A stretch of 14,733 nucleotides of DNA from JAYUDN01 sp043769645. Its GTDB lineage: Bacteria > Patescibacteriota > Gracilibacteria > BD1-5 > UBA2023. Where the stretch lies: NCBI GenBank assembly GCA_043769645.1, contig JAYVJC010000003.1:1-14733 (forward strand), in the 5' to 3' direction. The notes beneath the pieces were generated by a model. The model made no database searches and had not been told where the DNA came from. It saw only the letters and a program-made list of their open reading frames with translations. The number at the start of each line of letters is the position of its first letter. The first letter of the stretch is position 1. Made by a program: the position numbers and the translations under genes. Of this stretch, positions 1-6,791 are shown in pieces.

Positions 1-2
1 CA

Positions 3-836
3 ATGAAACAATACACTCCTGAAGAGTTATATGATATGTATCTAAAATGAGAAAAGGATAAATCTGATAGACAAACAAGAGTTGATGAATCCAACAAGAT
101 GGCAATGAAAGATAAGGCTACATTTATGAGGGGCTATATCTTGGATTATATCAGAATTGATGAATGACACCATGAGCCAATAGATATAACTGTACTTAGG
201 ACACAATATCCTGATATTAATTTATATTTGGATTCCATGATTCATTCCGCTGCTGATTGGGAATGAATTAGTTATGAGGAGGCAATAAATAGATATTTTT
301 TTCTTGATGAAGAAGCAAAAAAATATATAAAAACAGCCTGAGTTGAATGATCAGATATGAGTCAGGAGGAATTAGCAGAAATAGTAGGGGATCTCTATTA
401 TGATGCTCTTGCAGCAGTGCTTTCTAGAATGAGTGAAGCTCTCAATAATGAATCCAAAAGACATTCTGAATTAGAAGATCCATTCAAACTAAATACCATT
501 ACTCTCAAAGTATCTCAGAATCTCCAAGAAGCATCTATCCATATCATGACTGCTTGGGAAATTTGTAAACCATTTCTGAAAGCTTCTCTTAATCCAAAAC
601 ATACAACAGATATTCAAGGTATTCCCAATGCTATTTTGGGTGAAAGAATTTGAAAATTAAACTATTGGAAACTTGCTCAATTCTTAGAACTTCTTGCTCA
701 AAAACTTCATAAGGATTCATTGGCTGATGAATGAAGAGGAAGGCAGAAGTTATCTAATGCACTCTTTGGGGCTTCAACATCTTTGAAAGATAGTTATAGC
801 GTACTATCTCAAATTTGAAACCCTGCACACTCTTAA
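3..836 (+). CDS. Hypothetical protein, 277 aa, possibly 5'-truncated by the window
   Basis: I do not recognise this protein. Read with TGA as Gly, one frame is open from an ATG at position 3 to TAA at 834-836 and contains eight in-frame TGA codons. The product is soluble-looking, charged and probably mostly helical, starting MKQYTPEELYDMYLKGEK. It has no signal peptide or membrane segment. An acidic stretch (SQEELAEIVGDLYYDALAAV) lies near residue 120, and the second half has amphipathic helices such as NYWKLAQFLELLAQKL. The upstream sequence is outside the window, so the ATG at 3 may be the true start or an internal Met. The 37-nt repeat begins about 10 nt after the stop. The reading frame is well supported; the function is unknown. 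Confidence 0.75.
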
Positions 837-846
837 TCTGTCTTAT

Positions 847-883
847 ATAGTGAGAACCCTCGGGGTACATTTATATAATCTTT
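847..883. repeat. 37-nt direct repeat, copy A
   Basis: This copy matches 1364-1400 at 33 of 37 positions, with core GTGAGAACCCTCGGGGTACA followed by an AT-rich part ending TATAATCTTT. The two copies bracket the small minus-strand gene at 883-1299; copy A reaches its stop codon and copy B lies just upstream of it. On the plus strand both copies carry a -10-like hexamer at the same offset (TATAAT here, TACAAT in copy B). It could be a mobile duplicated promoter or regulatory element, or the scar of an insertion. Confidence 0.7.
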
Positions 884-1299
884 TAACCATTCTTATTATA
901 TATTATTCTTGTGAAATATGATTGTTTGAGTAAGGGATTTATCTTGTATAGTGTTTTGAAGAATAGATCTTCATCACCAGATATAAGAAATTGAGACCAC
1001 GTAAATTTTCAGAGACTCTCAATATATATAAAAAATGCCTTAAGGCAGAGAAATGATATATTATTTTTTTCAATTTTTATACGTCCTGTATTAAAAATAC
1101 AATCAAGAAAATAATTTATTTCCTCATCTGAGCAGGAAGAAATGAATCTATGAACACCCGTATTGCCTTTCAGATATTGCTTTAACTTTACTCGCATATT
1201 AAAATGTATAGATTCAGCATTTTCTAATATTGCTGGTATTTGTTTTTCGTGTTTTGTTTTACCTCGGAATCAAGATGATCAATAATATGAAGGTTTCAT
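883..1299 (-). CDS. Small hypothetical protein, 138 aa
   Basis: On the minus strand the frame is open from ATG at 1299 to TAA at 883-885, with three TGA codons read as Gly (at 1279, 1270 and 1009). The N-terminus is MKPSYYGSSGFRGKTKHEKQ; the rest is basic and contains SSCSDEEINYFLDCIF and ends IIYNKNG. No transmembrane segment or known motif is evident. A TATAAT hexamer (complement of 1310-1315) lies 10 nt upstream of the ATG and there is no Shine-Dalgarno, which supports this start over the internal Met at 1197. The gene is AT-rich and flanked by the 37-nt repeats, so it may be an acquired cassette. The function is unknown and expression is not proven. Confidence 0.5.
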
Positions 1300-1363
1300 C
1301 TGAGATTTAATTATAGGACTATTAGAGTCATTATATAATTTTTCTCTAAAAGTCGATATTTAG

Positions 1364-1400
1364 ATAGTGAGAACTCTCAGGGTACAATTATACAATCTTT
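1364..1400. repeat. 37-nt direct repeat, copy B
   Basis: This is the second copy of the element at 847-883, differing at four positions. It contains the inverted repeat TGAGA-AC-TCTCA, which is broken in copy A. Its TACAAT hexamer (1391-1396) ends exactly 7 nt before an ATG at 1404, the same spacing as several leaderless genes in the window. It may therefore be the promoter of the short unit that ends at the 1476-1507 terminator. Confidence 0.65.
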
Positions 1401-1403
1401 GGT

Positions 1404-1520
1404 ATGAATGGCAGGGTATCTGATCATTGTAATGCGGTTCTGACTTCCTCGACCAGTCGCCACCACAAATATATGAAACTTCTTTCAGAGATGGAAGAAG
1501 TTTTTTTATTTCCCTTGTAA
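1404..1520 (+). other. Short transcription unit: 38-codon ORF or small RNA
   Basis: Copy B of the 37-nt repeat supplies a TACAAT -10 hexamer 7 nt before ATG 1404, and a strong terminator lies at 1476-1507, so a plus-strand transcript of about 100 nt is likely. An ORF of 38 codons runs from 1404 to TAA at 1518 (MNGRVSDHCNAVLTSSTSRH...), but the terminator hairpin lies inside its last third, so the full ORF would often not be transcribed. A small non-coding RNA is the alternative. The CGCCACCA at 1458-1465 resembles a tRNA or tmRNA 3' end, but no T-arm can be folded. Confidence 0.35.
1476..1507 (+). terminator. Rho-independent terminator
   Basis: The stem is AAACTTCTT (1476-1484) paired with AAGAAGTTT (1495-1503); C1486-G1493 can extend it. 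The last stem bases run into a seven-T tract. It ends the short unit starting near 1404 and insulates the ParB-like gene downstream. Confidence 0.8.
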
Positions 1521-1542
1521 TGCTTTCCCACTTTCATATGAT
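1515..1542 (+). promoter_or_regulatory. Predicted promoter of the ParB-like gene
   Basis: The -35 is TTGTAA (1515-1520), the spacer 16 nt, and the -10 TATGAT (1537-1542). The 16-nt spacer is the commonest in this window. The expected start gives a leader of about 17 nt. An AAAAAGG tract abuts the ATG at 1566, but this is too close for a normal Shine-Dalgarno. Confidence 0.5.
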
Positions 1543-1565
1543 ATGCTCATATTATTTAAAAAGGT

Positions 1566-1940
1566 ATGCAGAAAGCAATAAAAATCACTTGGCTTGATCT
1601 TCCCGAAGCGCATGATTATCCAGCTGCAGAAAATTATTTAGAATTGCTCTTTAGTAAAGATATAGCACACTGATATGTTTCCGCTCTCGAAAAGGTTGCT
1701 ATCACCCACTTTAAGGCGAAGGATATCTTCCGAGCTTCGGGTCTGAGCCTTCTAGGAATCAGTAACTCTCATGTCCGCAAGGATCAGAAGAAAATCGAAA
1801 AGGGTTTTTCTCTCTCTCCACTACTCTTGGTTCGGGATCAGAAGTCTTCTCGTGTGATCGTCGCGGATGGATACCACCGTCTCTGTGCCCTCTATCGATT
1901 CGATGAAGATGCGGTTATTCCCTGTAAAATAGTAGGGTAG
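1566..1940 (+). CDS. ParB/sulfiredoxin-like small protein, 124 aa
   Basis: The frame runs from ATG 1566 to TAG 1938-1940 with one TGA (Gly, in IAHGYVSALEK). The C-terminal part, with VIVADGYHRLCALYRFDED followed by IPCKIV, resembles the ParB-like nuclease fold, in which a D/E-G-x-H-R motif forms the conserved phosphate-binding corner. It is short and has no helix-turn-helix DNA-binding half, so it is not a chromosome-segregation ParB. Small stand-alone proteins of this kind, starting with an HDYPAAENYL-like stretch, are, as I recall, widespread and annotated as hypothetical. It is predicted to be cytoplasmic. The family assignment rests on one motif and the biochemical role is unknown. Confidence 0.7.
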
Positions 1941-2051
1941 GGAATTATCTTTCAGGCCAATTATGGAGTAAAATAGAATCTAAAGAAAGGATGGAATATA
2001 GAATTTGAGTGGAAAATCGAGATTGATTTCCTCTCGAATATATGGTAGACT

Positions 2052-2327
2052 ATGCGAGTAACCAACTTTTTTATGAAACGAATCTTCTATATAGCCCTTA
2101 TGATGGTGTTTTCATTTCTTCTCACATTTTTTGTCTATTACTCCGTTCTCTTTTGTCTGATATTCTATCGCATCGTTCCGATGGAGCTTATTATCTCCCT
2201 TACCGATGCGGCTCGTTCTCCAGTTGCGTATGCGATCGTTACTTGAGTCGCCCTCCTCTGGGGATACCATTTCGGAGTGAAGTGCTGGAAGATTATCTAT
2301 ATCGACAAGGTATATAGATTTCGATAA
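2052..2327 (+). CDS. Small membrane protein, 91 aa
   Basis: The frame runs from ATG 2052 to TAA 2325-2327 with one TGA read as Gly, in YAIVTGVALLWG. Two hydrophobic segments are visible: one about residues 9-40 (FYIALMMVFSFLLTFFVYYS onward), possibly long enough for a single span with a signal-anchor, and a second around residues 56-75. The C-terminus is basic (KVYRFR). No Shine-Dalgarno precedes either 2052 or the alternative Met at 2073, whose start MKRIFYIALM would give a more typical signal-anchor, so the start is uncertain. A perfect TAAGGAGG overlaps the stop codon but no start codon follows at a usable distance. The family is not recognised. Confidence 0.6.
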
Positions 2328-2370
2328 GGAGGAAAACGAGAATAAAAAATACGAGGAATGTGAGATTACA

Positions 2371-2398
2371 TTGACTTCGTTGATTATATAGTTATATA
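2371..2398 (+). promoter_or_regulatory. Predicted promoter of the 2416 gene
   Basis: The -35 is TTGACT (2371-2376), the spacer 16 nt, and the -10 TATATA (2393-2398). The predicted start leaves a leader of only about 10 nt before ATG 2416, with GAGGG at its 5' end. This is one of the best promoter matches in the window. Confidence 0.6.
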
Positions 2399-2415
2399 GA
2401 GGGAAAAAATTTCCT

Positions 2416-3024
2416 ATGAATACTATTAATGGAGCAGTTGGCAGGGTGAAATGATCGAGGAATGTAACATGATGAGAAAATTTCTATCATATGCCGAGTG
2501 GGAAGTCAGAACCACACGGAAGCGCCTTCAAATTTACCGTTGTTGCAGAGATCGCACGAGAGTTGGTAGCCGATATACCAGCAGTTATCAAAGCAGCTAT
2601 ACTAGATCAAAATGATGAAGCAGAAAAAATACTCTGAAGAGGGATTTTATATCGATCTGATTCATCCAAAAAGTCCTCTTTGTCTGCATTGAATAGAAAT
2701 GTTATCATTCTTCTGATGCCTTTTGTAGAAAAGTATTTTTCTCTTGAGAATGATGAAAGGATAGTCTGACTCGGTATTTCAAAAATCGATATATATAGAA
2801 AACTATTTGAAACTTTATTACAAGCAAACACCAAGTTTATAGATCTCAAATGAATAACATTGCTCATTGTGGATCAAATCCACGATATCCAAGGATGGAC
2901 TCAGCGTCTCGTTGCCGAATCACTATGAGATGCGTATCTTCCTATCCAAGCCCTAGCGAAGAGTATTCGACAAGTTTCTATATATAAACAGTCTATAAGT
3001 GATAGCTGACCCTCTGGCCAATAG
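2416..3024 (+). CDS. Hypothetical protein, 202 aa
   Basis: The frame runs from ATG 2416 to TAG 3022-3024 with eight TGA codons read as Gly, two of them adjacent (NVTGGENFYHMPSG). The N-terminal 35 residues are Gly/Ser/His-rich and probably flexible. The remainder looks like an alpha-helical domain: KFTVVAEIARELVADIPAVI, then a long helical part with IILLMPFVEKYF, LFETLLQ and WTQRLVAESLG. No signal peptide is seen and no catalytic motif is recognised. The last 32 bases overlap the 3' end of rimO on the other strand, so the two genes converge tail to tail without a terminator between them. The function is unknown. Confidence 0.7.
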
Positions 3025-4462
3025 ATAAATCCTTCCCAAGGATAGAATCAACAGATACTTCGTCATACTCATCAATCTCTGGAGCATGGAGCTCTGGGCG
3101 GATGATGGCAGTTTCCGGTTTTGAGTTTCCGGTTTTGAGTTCCATAATATATCAGACTTGGAGCTTTCATTGCCGAGATGCTTTCTTTTCCTCATAAATA
3201 GACTCGAGAAGTGGAGTCAGTTTCTCTATACGAAGTTTTGCGATACTTTCATCAACCTTCTCTGGAAGCTTCGAGCTTGTCGCGAGCGGTTCATCATGGT
3301 ACTGGAAAATACCGACTGATTCGAATCGGTATTTCTCCACGAAATCGGTAAGTATCCTGAAATCCTCATCGGTTTCACCAGGGAATCCGATGATAAAAGA
3401 TGTACGGATAAATGGAGATCCAGTTGAGTGTTGTGTTTTTAGTTGGTCAAAATATGGCCACTTAAGTGAGCGAATCTTCTCGATAAAGGCATCGATATGT
3501 TTGCGATCGTAGTGGCGTCCCATGAGTTTCAGGATTTTTTCACACGCGTGCTGAAAGGGGATATCGAAGTAGGGAAGGAAGTGTCGGAGTTTGGCGAGTT
3601 TCTCGAGGTGATCGAGCGTCAAGATATCCGGATAGAGGTAGTAGACGCGATAAGTGGGATGCTGGGATGCTGGAGTATTATTCATTTTGATAAAATCATC
3701 GATGACTTCATCTATCTTCTCCAGGAGCTCGATGAGTTTCGCTTCTTCATAGATATCCGTTCCATATCGAGTCGTATCCTGCGAGATAATCTGGATTTCC
3801 TGGATTCACTGACTGAGCATCAGTTTCACCTCTTCGAGGATAGCTTCAATCGGACGACTCTGCTGACGTCCTCGGATCGTCGGGATGATACAGAAGGTAC
3901 AGTTATTATCACAACCTTCCGCGACTTTGAGGTACTCGTATCCAAAAGGCGCATGCATATAGGCACGGACTTCATCTCCTCGCCAGACAAATGCTTTTTT
4001 TCCTTTTCCTGGTGCTTCGATCGAGGCGAGGTAGTTCGTGAGGGTTTTTTCTTTGGATTCTTTGTGAGCTTGTTTGGCTTTTACTATCGCTGATAGATTG
4101 AACTTACTCTTCTTCCCGAGTACGAGTTCTTCGATCACCGAGTAGCTCATGAAGGGGACGATCGAGTGGAGATTTTTTAGAGAAGCGAGAAAGGCATCAT
4201 CCTTCACACTCACATAACAACCCATTAGGATGAGCTTCTTTCCGAGAGCATCATAGTGCGAAAGGGTTTCCTCAGATTCCTGTCGAGCCGATGAGAGGAA
4301 TCCACACGTATTGACGATGACATACTCCGCTTCAGAACTCTCTGAGTCCTCGACATATTCGATCCGAGCTCGATCCGAGTATTTGAGGATTTCCCCGATG
4401 GCGTATTCGAGGTCGACGAGATTCTTGGAACATCCGAGATTGATAGCTGAGAAGGAGAACAT
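2993..4462 (-). CDS. rimO: Ribosomal protein S12 (Asp89) methylthiotransferase RimO
   Basis: This is a radical-SAM methylthiotransferase of the MiaB/RimO family; RimO adds a methylthio group to Asp89 of ribosomal protein S12. The N-terminal domain has the three cluster cysteines C11 (NLGCSKN), C53 (VNTCGF) and C82 (LMGCYV). The radical-SAM motif is C184-x3-C188-x2-C191 (EGCDNNCTFCIIP). ISQDTTRYG and LRHFLPYFDIPFQHA are RimO-type signatures, and a TRAM-like C-terminus (HAPEIDEYDEVSV) follows. TGA at 3806, 3167 and 3152 must be Gly; without this the gene splits into pieces. At 489 aa it is somewhat longer than typical RimO (about 440), with a basic insert near residues 120-165. I chose ATG 4462 because the family begins just before xLGCSKN; an upstream in-frame ATG at 4567 would add 35 residues encoded by tandem-repeat DNA. 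The identification is firm. Confidence 0.95.
3111..3138. repeat. 14-bp perfect tandem repeat inside rimO
   Basis: The unit GTTTCCGGTTTTGA occurs twice without a mismatch (3111-3124 and 3125-3138) and the next bases start a third, partial copy. It lies in the linker leading into the TRAM-like C-terminus of RimO. Because 14 is not a multiple of three, gain or loss of one unit would shift the frame of the last 50 or so residues. Confidence 0.9.
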
Positions 4463-4464
4463 AG

Positions 4465-4520
4465 GTAGTAGCAGGTAGAGAATAGCAGATAGATTGTAGT
4501 AGGTAGAGCTTAGCAGATAG
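4465..4520. repeat. 28-bp tandem repeat in the rimO leader
   Basis: Two adjacent 28-bp units (4465-4492 and 4493-4520) share the pattern CTATCTGCTA-NN-CTCTACCT-R-CTAC on the minus strand, and a further partial unit (CAGATAG on plus) follows at 4521-4527. The array fills the space between the predicted rimO promoter and the chosen rimO start, so it would sit in the 5' untranslated leader. Confidence 0.8.
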
Positions 4521-4590
4521 CAGATAGATCCTTTAGAGTAAAGGCAGAATCTATCACCTACCTGCATGTATCTGTCTGCTTATTTCGCGC

Positions 4591-4618
4591 ATCATATAAA
4601 AAAACTTGTAAAAAGCAA
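4591..4618 (-). promoter_or_regulatory. Predicted rimO promoter, overlapping the divergent promoter
   Basis: On the minus strand the -35 is TTGCTT (4618-4613), the spacer 16 nt, and the -10 TATGAT (4596-4591). Its -35 half interlocks with the -35 of the plus-strand promoter at 4606-4633, so the two polymerase sites overlap. Transcription would begin near 4584, giving rimO a leader of about 120 nt. Confidence 0.5.
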
Positions 4619-4631
4619 GGAGTTGACTATA
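4602..4631 (+). repeat. 30-nt promoter element, copy 1
   Basis: This copy matches 5356-5385 at 29 of 30 positions and includes CTTGT-AAAAA-GCAAG followed by GAGTTGACTATA. In copy 2 the same place is the perfect dyad CTTGC-AAAAA-GCAAG; here one arm has T instead of C. The dyad overlaps the -35 and the spacer. Each copy ends in the -10 of the next plus-strand gene. Confidence 0.85.
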
Positions 4632-4633
4632 AG
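4606..4633 (+). promoter_or_regulatory. Predicted leaderless promoter of the 4641 gene
   Basis: The -35 is TTGTAA (4606-4611), the spacer 16 nt, and the -10 TATAAG (4628-4633). Only 7 nt separate the -10 from ATG 4641, so transcription should start at or next to the start codon. The AAGGAG inside the spacer is about 18 nt from the ATG and would not be transcribed, so it is not a ribosome binding site. Confidence 0.65.
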
Positions 4634-4640
4634 ATATAGT

Positions 4641-5357
4641 ATGTTAAAAATTAAAGAAACTGCTAACAATTATTCTAGAATAAGAAGTTGAGAAATGCAA
4701 GGTGATGAGCTGGCTCAACTTTTACAAAAAGTAACAGGTGAGACTTCTGAGTTAGTAGACTGAGTATCTGATTTAGAATACTGAATCTTAGACCAGGTAT
4801 TACGTCAAGTAATCGCTAGACACCATTTTGATGTTCCTCAAAGTGTTCTTATAGCAGAAGCTCATAGGCTCTCGAATGATTATAAGAGATCACTTTTTAT
4901 ACCATTAGAAGCCTTAACTCTCCTTGAACTCAATAAATTTGCATGAATCGTAAATAGATGATTACTCGACTTTCTGGAAGGCTATACATTCCGAATAGGT
5001 CTGACTCAATTCATAGATTCCATGAGAGTACTTTTATGAAATAGAGAACAAATGAATCGGATGTATCTATGACTGAGTGAATCCAATTGGTTATTTCTCA
5101 AGAATACTGGATTTCTTGGAGAAATTTCGTACAACAGTAAATGAGGAATTGTCGATATAGATACTATTTTATTAAAGATACAAATAGCACTCAATTTAGT
5201 TTTCGAAACTAGCTCAGCAATATTACGCGGAGCGCTTAATAGAATACTTTTAAATTTCAATCCTCTTAATAGAGACGTGGTGATCGATAATTCAGATATC
5301 CAAAGCATTTCTTCGAAAATAAAAAAACTTAAAAATGATGGCTTGCTGGAACAATAA
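4641..5357 (+). CDS. Hypothetical protein, 238 aa
   Basis: The frame runs from ATG 4641 to TAA 5355-5357 with eight TGA codons among sixteen glycines. The protein is mainly helical: an acidic N-terminal part (MQGDELAQLLQKVTGETSEL), a middle with RQVIARHHFDVPQSVL, and a C-terminus with alternating basic and hydrophobic residues (IQSISSKIKKLKNDGLLEQ) that could be the last helices of a winged-helix fold. No signal peptide, cofactor motif or catalytic motif was recognised. The promoter of the next gene begins in its stop codon, so the two neighbours share one promoter sequence rather than one message. A DNA-binding role is possible but unproven. Confidence 0.75.
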
Positions 5358-5385
5358 ACTTGCAAAAAGCAAGGAGTTGACTATA
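5356..5385 (+). repeat. 30-nt promoter element, copy 2
   Basis: This is the second copy of the element at 4602-4631, starting within the TAA stop of the upstream gene. It carries the perfect inverted repeat CTTGC-AAAAA-GCAAG (5358-5372). On its minus strand there is no matching -10, unlike copy 1, so only the plus-strand promoter is duplicated. Confidence 0.85.
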
Positions 5386-5387
5386 TA
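5360..5387 (+). promoter_or_regulatory. Predicted leaderless promoter of the isochorismatase-like gene
   Basis: The -35 is TTGCAA (5360-5365), the spacer 16 nt, and the -10 TATATA (5382-5387), followed by 7 nt and then ATG 5395. A second ATG at 5391 opens a frame of only four codons, so 5395 is the start. Confidence 0.65.
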
Positions 5388-5394
5388 TAAATGT

Positions 5395-5964
5395 ATGCAA
5401 AATAATAAAGAAAGTCTTATAGTTGTCGATATGCAGACTTGATTTTTACCTCAAAAAGAAGGACTTCTATATTCGCCTTTTCGACGAGCTCTACTTTGAA
5501 ATATATGCACAAGAGCATCCTCAGTACTTCGGGGATGATGATACGTTGTTGTGGTAAAAGGTATTTGATGTGGAGATTTAGTCGACGAGCTGTCGAGTAT
5601 AACAGGCGATAGAGTGATAAACCTTTTTAAATGATCTGACTCACTTCTCAATCCAGAACGAGAAAACGCAACACATTACCATCGTAATTTAGAAACGATG
5701 AAAATGATTCTTTCTTCTTGAAGTATTATTTTTTCTTGAGTTCATGCCTCTATGTGTGTACGAGATTCCGCCAAAGATACTGCATCCTTAGCTAAGTCAC
5801 TATGATCTCGGTCAGAAATTCATGTTGATCTTTCTTGCGTGGCTAATCCAGTAGGAAGGGATGATAATATTACTTTTGTAAATTCGAGACCATTTATAGA
5901 AAATAGTTATTGACAACATTCATTCCTAATTCAAGGTAAATCTTTACTCGAATCGCTATTATAG
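5395..5964 (+). CDS. Isochorismatase-like cysteine hydrolase, 189 aa
   Basis: The fold is that of the isochorismatase/nicotinamidase superfamily, hydrolases with an Asp-Lys-Cys triad. The N-terminal strand LIVVDMQTGF gives D12; K79 in NLFKGSDSLL is the likely lysine; C121 in GVHASMCVRDSAKDTASL, spaced as in the family signature, is the likely nucleophile. The cis-peptide region GV-H matches the usual G-hx-x-xxCV pattern. The length (189 aa) is normal. Ten TGA codons are read as Gly, two of them adjacent (LRGGGYVVV), and the conserved VDMQTGF and FSGVHAS glycines are themselves TGA-encoded, so the family match supports code 25 directly. It ends at TAG 5962-5964. The substrate cannot be assigned: nicotinamide and other small amides or isochorismate are all possible. 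Confidence 0.8.
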
Positions 5965-5988
5965 CGATAGTTCCTTGAAATAAAAATA

Positions 5989-6663
5989 TTAGTTCCCAGT
6001 TCCCGTCATTCCAGTACTGGTTTCTCCAGTACTTGTAGTTACTCCAAGATATCGGTTCATGAAGTCTTGGAACATTCCAGTGCTTCGGAACATCCCAAGA
6101 TCGAGAGATTTGTCATCGAGGATAAGAGTCGGAGTACCAGAAACTCCGATCGTATCTCCATCTTTCACATCGGTAGCAATTCGTCCAGCATAGTTTTTTT
6201 GCTCGAGACAGGTATTGAATTTCCCCTGATCGAGCCCGAGATCAGTCGCGAGTTTGACGCGATCATCATCGGTAACCTTCGCTCACTTACGCTCATCTTC
6301 GAGACCATAGATCGTTTTTTTATACTCGAGATATTTCCCCTGACTATGAGCACAGAGGGCAGCGAGCGCATCGTTGTAGGCATTCGGGTGGATTTTTGTC
6401 AGTGGATACTGTTTGTAGGTGATGAGGAGCTTTTTATCTTCAGCGAGTTTTTCTACGATCGGTCCTAGGGTCTTCGAAAAATTAATACATGCTGGGCACT
6501 GATAGTCGAGGTAGAGATCGAGTTTGTGATCTCCGGAACCGAGTGTCGGAGGAGCGATTTCGAGAGCAACGGTACTTCCAGAACCATTTCAGGTCCCAGT
6601 ATTGATGGCGGAACAAGAGGTGAGCAAGAGGAGAGTACTCACAATGAGAATTATTTGTTTCAT
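5989..6663 (-). CDS. DsbA-family thiol-disulfide oxidoreductase, lipoprotein
   Basis: The 224-residue product begins with a lipoprotein signal, MKQIILIVSTLLLLTSC, with the lipobox cysteine C17, so it should be tethered outside the membrane. A Gly/Ser/Thr linker follows. The thioredoxin-fold domain has the active-site motif C56-P-A-C59 (LDYQCPACINF) and a Thr-cis-Pro loop at SGTPTLIL (P178), with the helical insertion between them typical of DsbA/thioredoxin_4 proteins. The C-terminus is a Thr/Ser/Gly tail. Two TGA codons are Gly. It probably oxidises or isomerises cysteines in secreted proteins; the cysteine-paired surface protein at 10051 and the secreted pair at 6792 and 8306 are plausible clients. 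The family is firm; the direction of redox action is inferred. Confidence 0.9.
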
Positions 6664-6685
6664 AGGAAAAATAAAGAACCTGGTG

Positions 6686-6713
6686 ATTATAGGAAAAATA
6701 TGAGAAAAGACAA
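6686..6713 (-). promoter_or_regulatory. Predicted promoter of the DsbA-like gene
   Basis: On the minus strand the -35 is TTGTCT (6713-6708), the spacer 16 nt, and the -10 a consensus TATAAT (6691-6686). The leader to ATG 6663 is about 16 nt and ends TTTTTCCT, with no Shine-Dalgarno. Confidence 0.65.
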
Positions 6714-6756
6714 GAAAAATTCACACCTCTTTTGGAAGGCTTTTCTTTTGTCTTAT

Positions 6757-6785
6757 TTGCTTTTTCGAGCATTTTTTGATATCAT
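6757..6785 (+). promoter_or_regulatory. Predicted leaderless promoter of the secreted-protein operon
   Basis: The -35 is TTGCTT (6757-6762), the spacer 17 nt, and the -10 TATCAT (6780-6785), then 6 nt before ATG 6792. It is divergent from the DsbA-like gene promoter. An imperfect hairpin (6707-6718 with 6741-6754) lies between the two promoters and may be a regulator site. Confidence 0.6.
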
Positions 6786-6791
6786 AGGATT

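Noticed and set aside
1401..1465. CGCCACCA preceded by GTTCTGACTTCC, resembling the 3' end of a tRNA or tmRNA
   Set aside because: No T-arm stem or acceptor partner can be formed, and no upstream half is present.
2325..2332. Perfect Shine-Dalgarno TAAGGAGG
   Set aside because: No ATG, GTG or TTG follows within 4-12 nt; it overlaps the stop of the small membrane protein.
3497..4093. Long plus-strand reading frame of 198 codons
   Set aside because: It lies entirely antisense to rimO and is rich in Phe and Ile as expected for a shadow frame.
4616..4623. AAGGAG upstream of ATG 4641 (and again upstream of 5395) as a ribosome binding site
   Set aside because: It is about 18 nt from the ATG and inside the promoter spacer, so it should not be in the mRNA.
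6067..6468. Plus-strand reading frame of 133 codons opposite the DsbA-like gene
   Set aside because: It is antisense to a gene with a clear lipobox, CPAC and cis-Pro motif and shows no protein features of its own.
6707..6754. Hairpin between the divergent promoters as a terminator
   Set aside because: The stem has a 2-nt bulge, no T-tract follows on plus, and no gene ends there.
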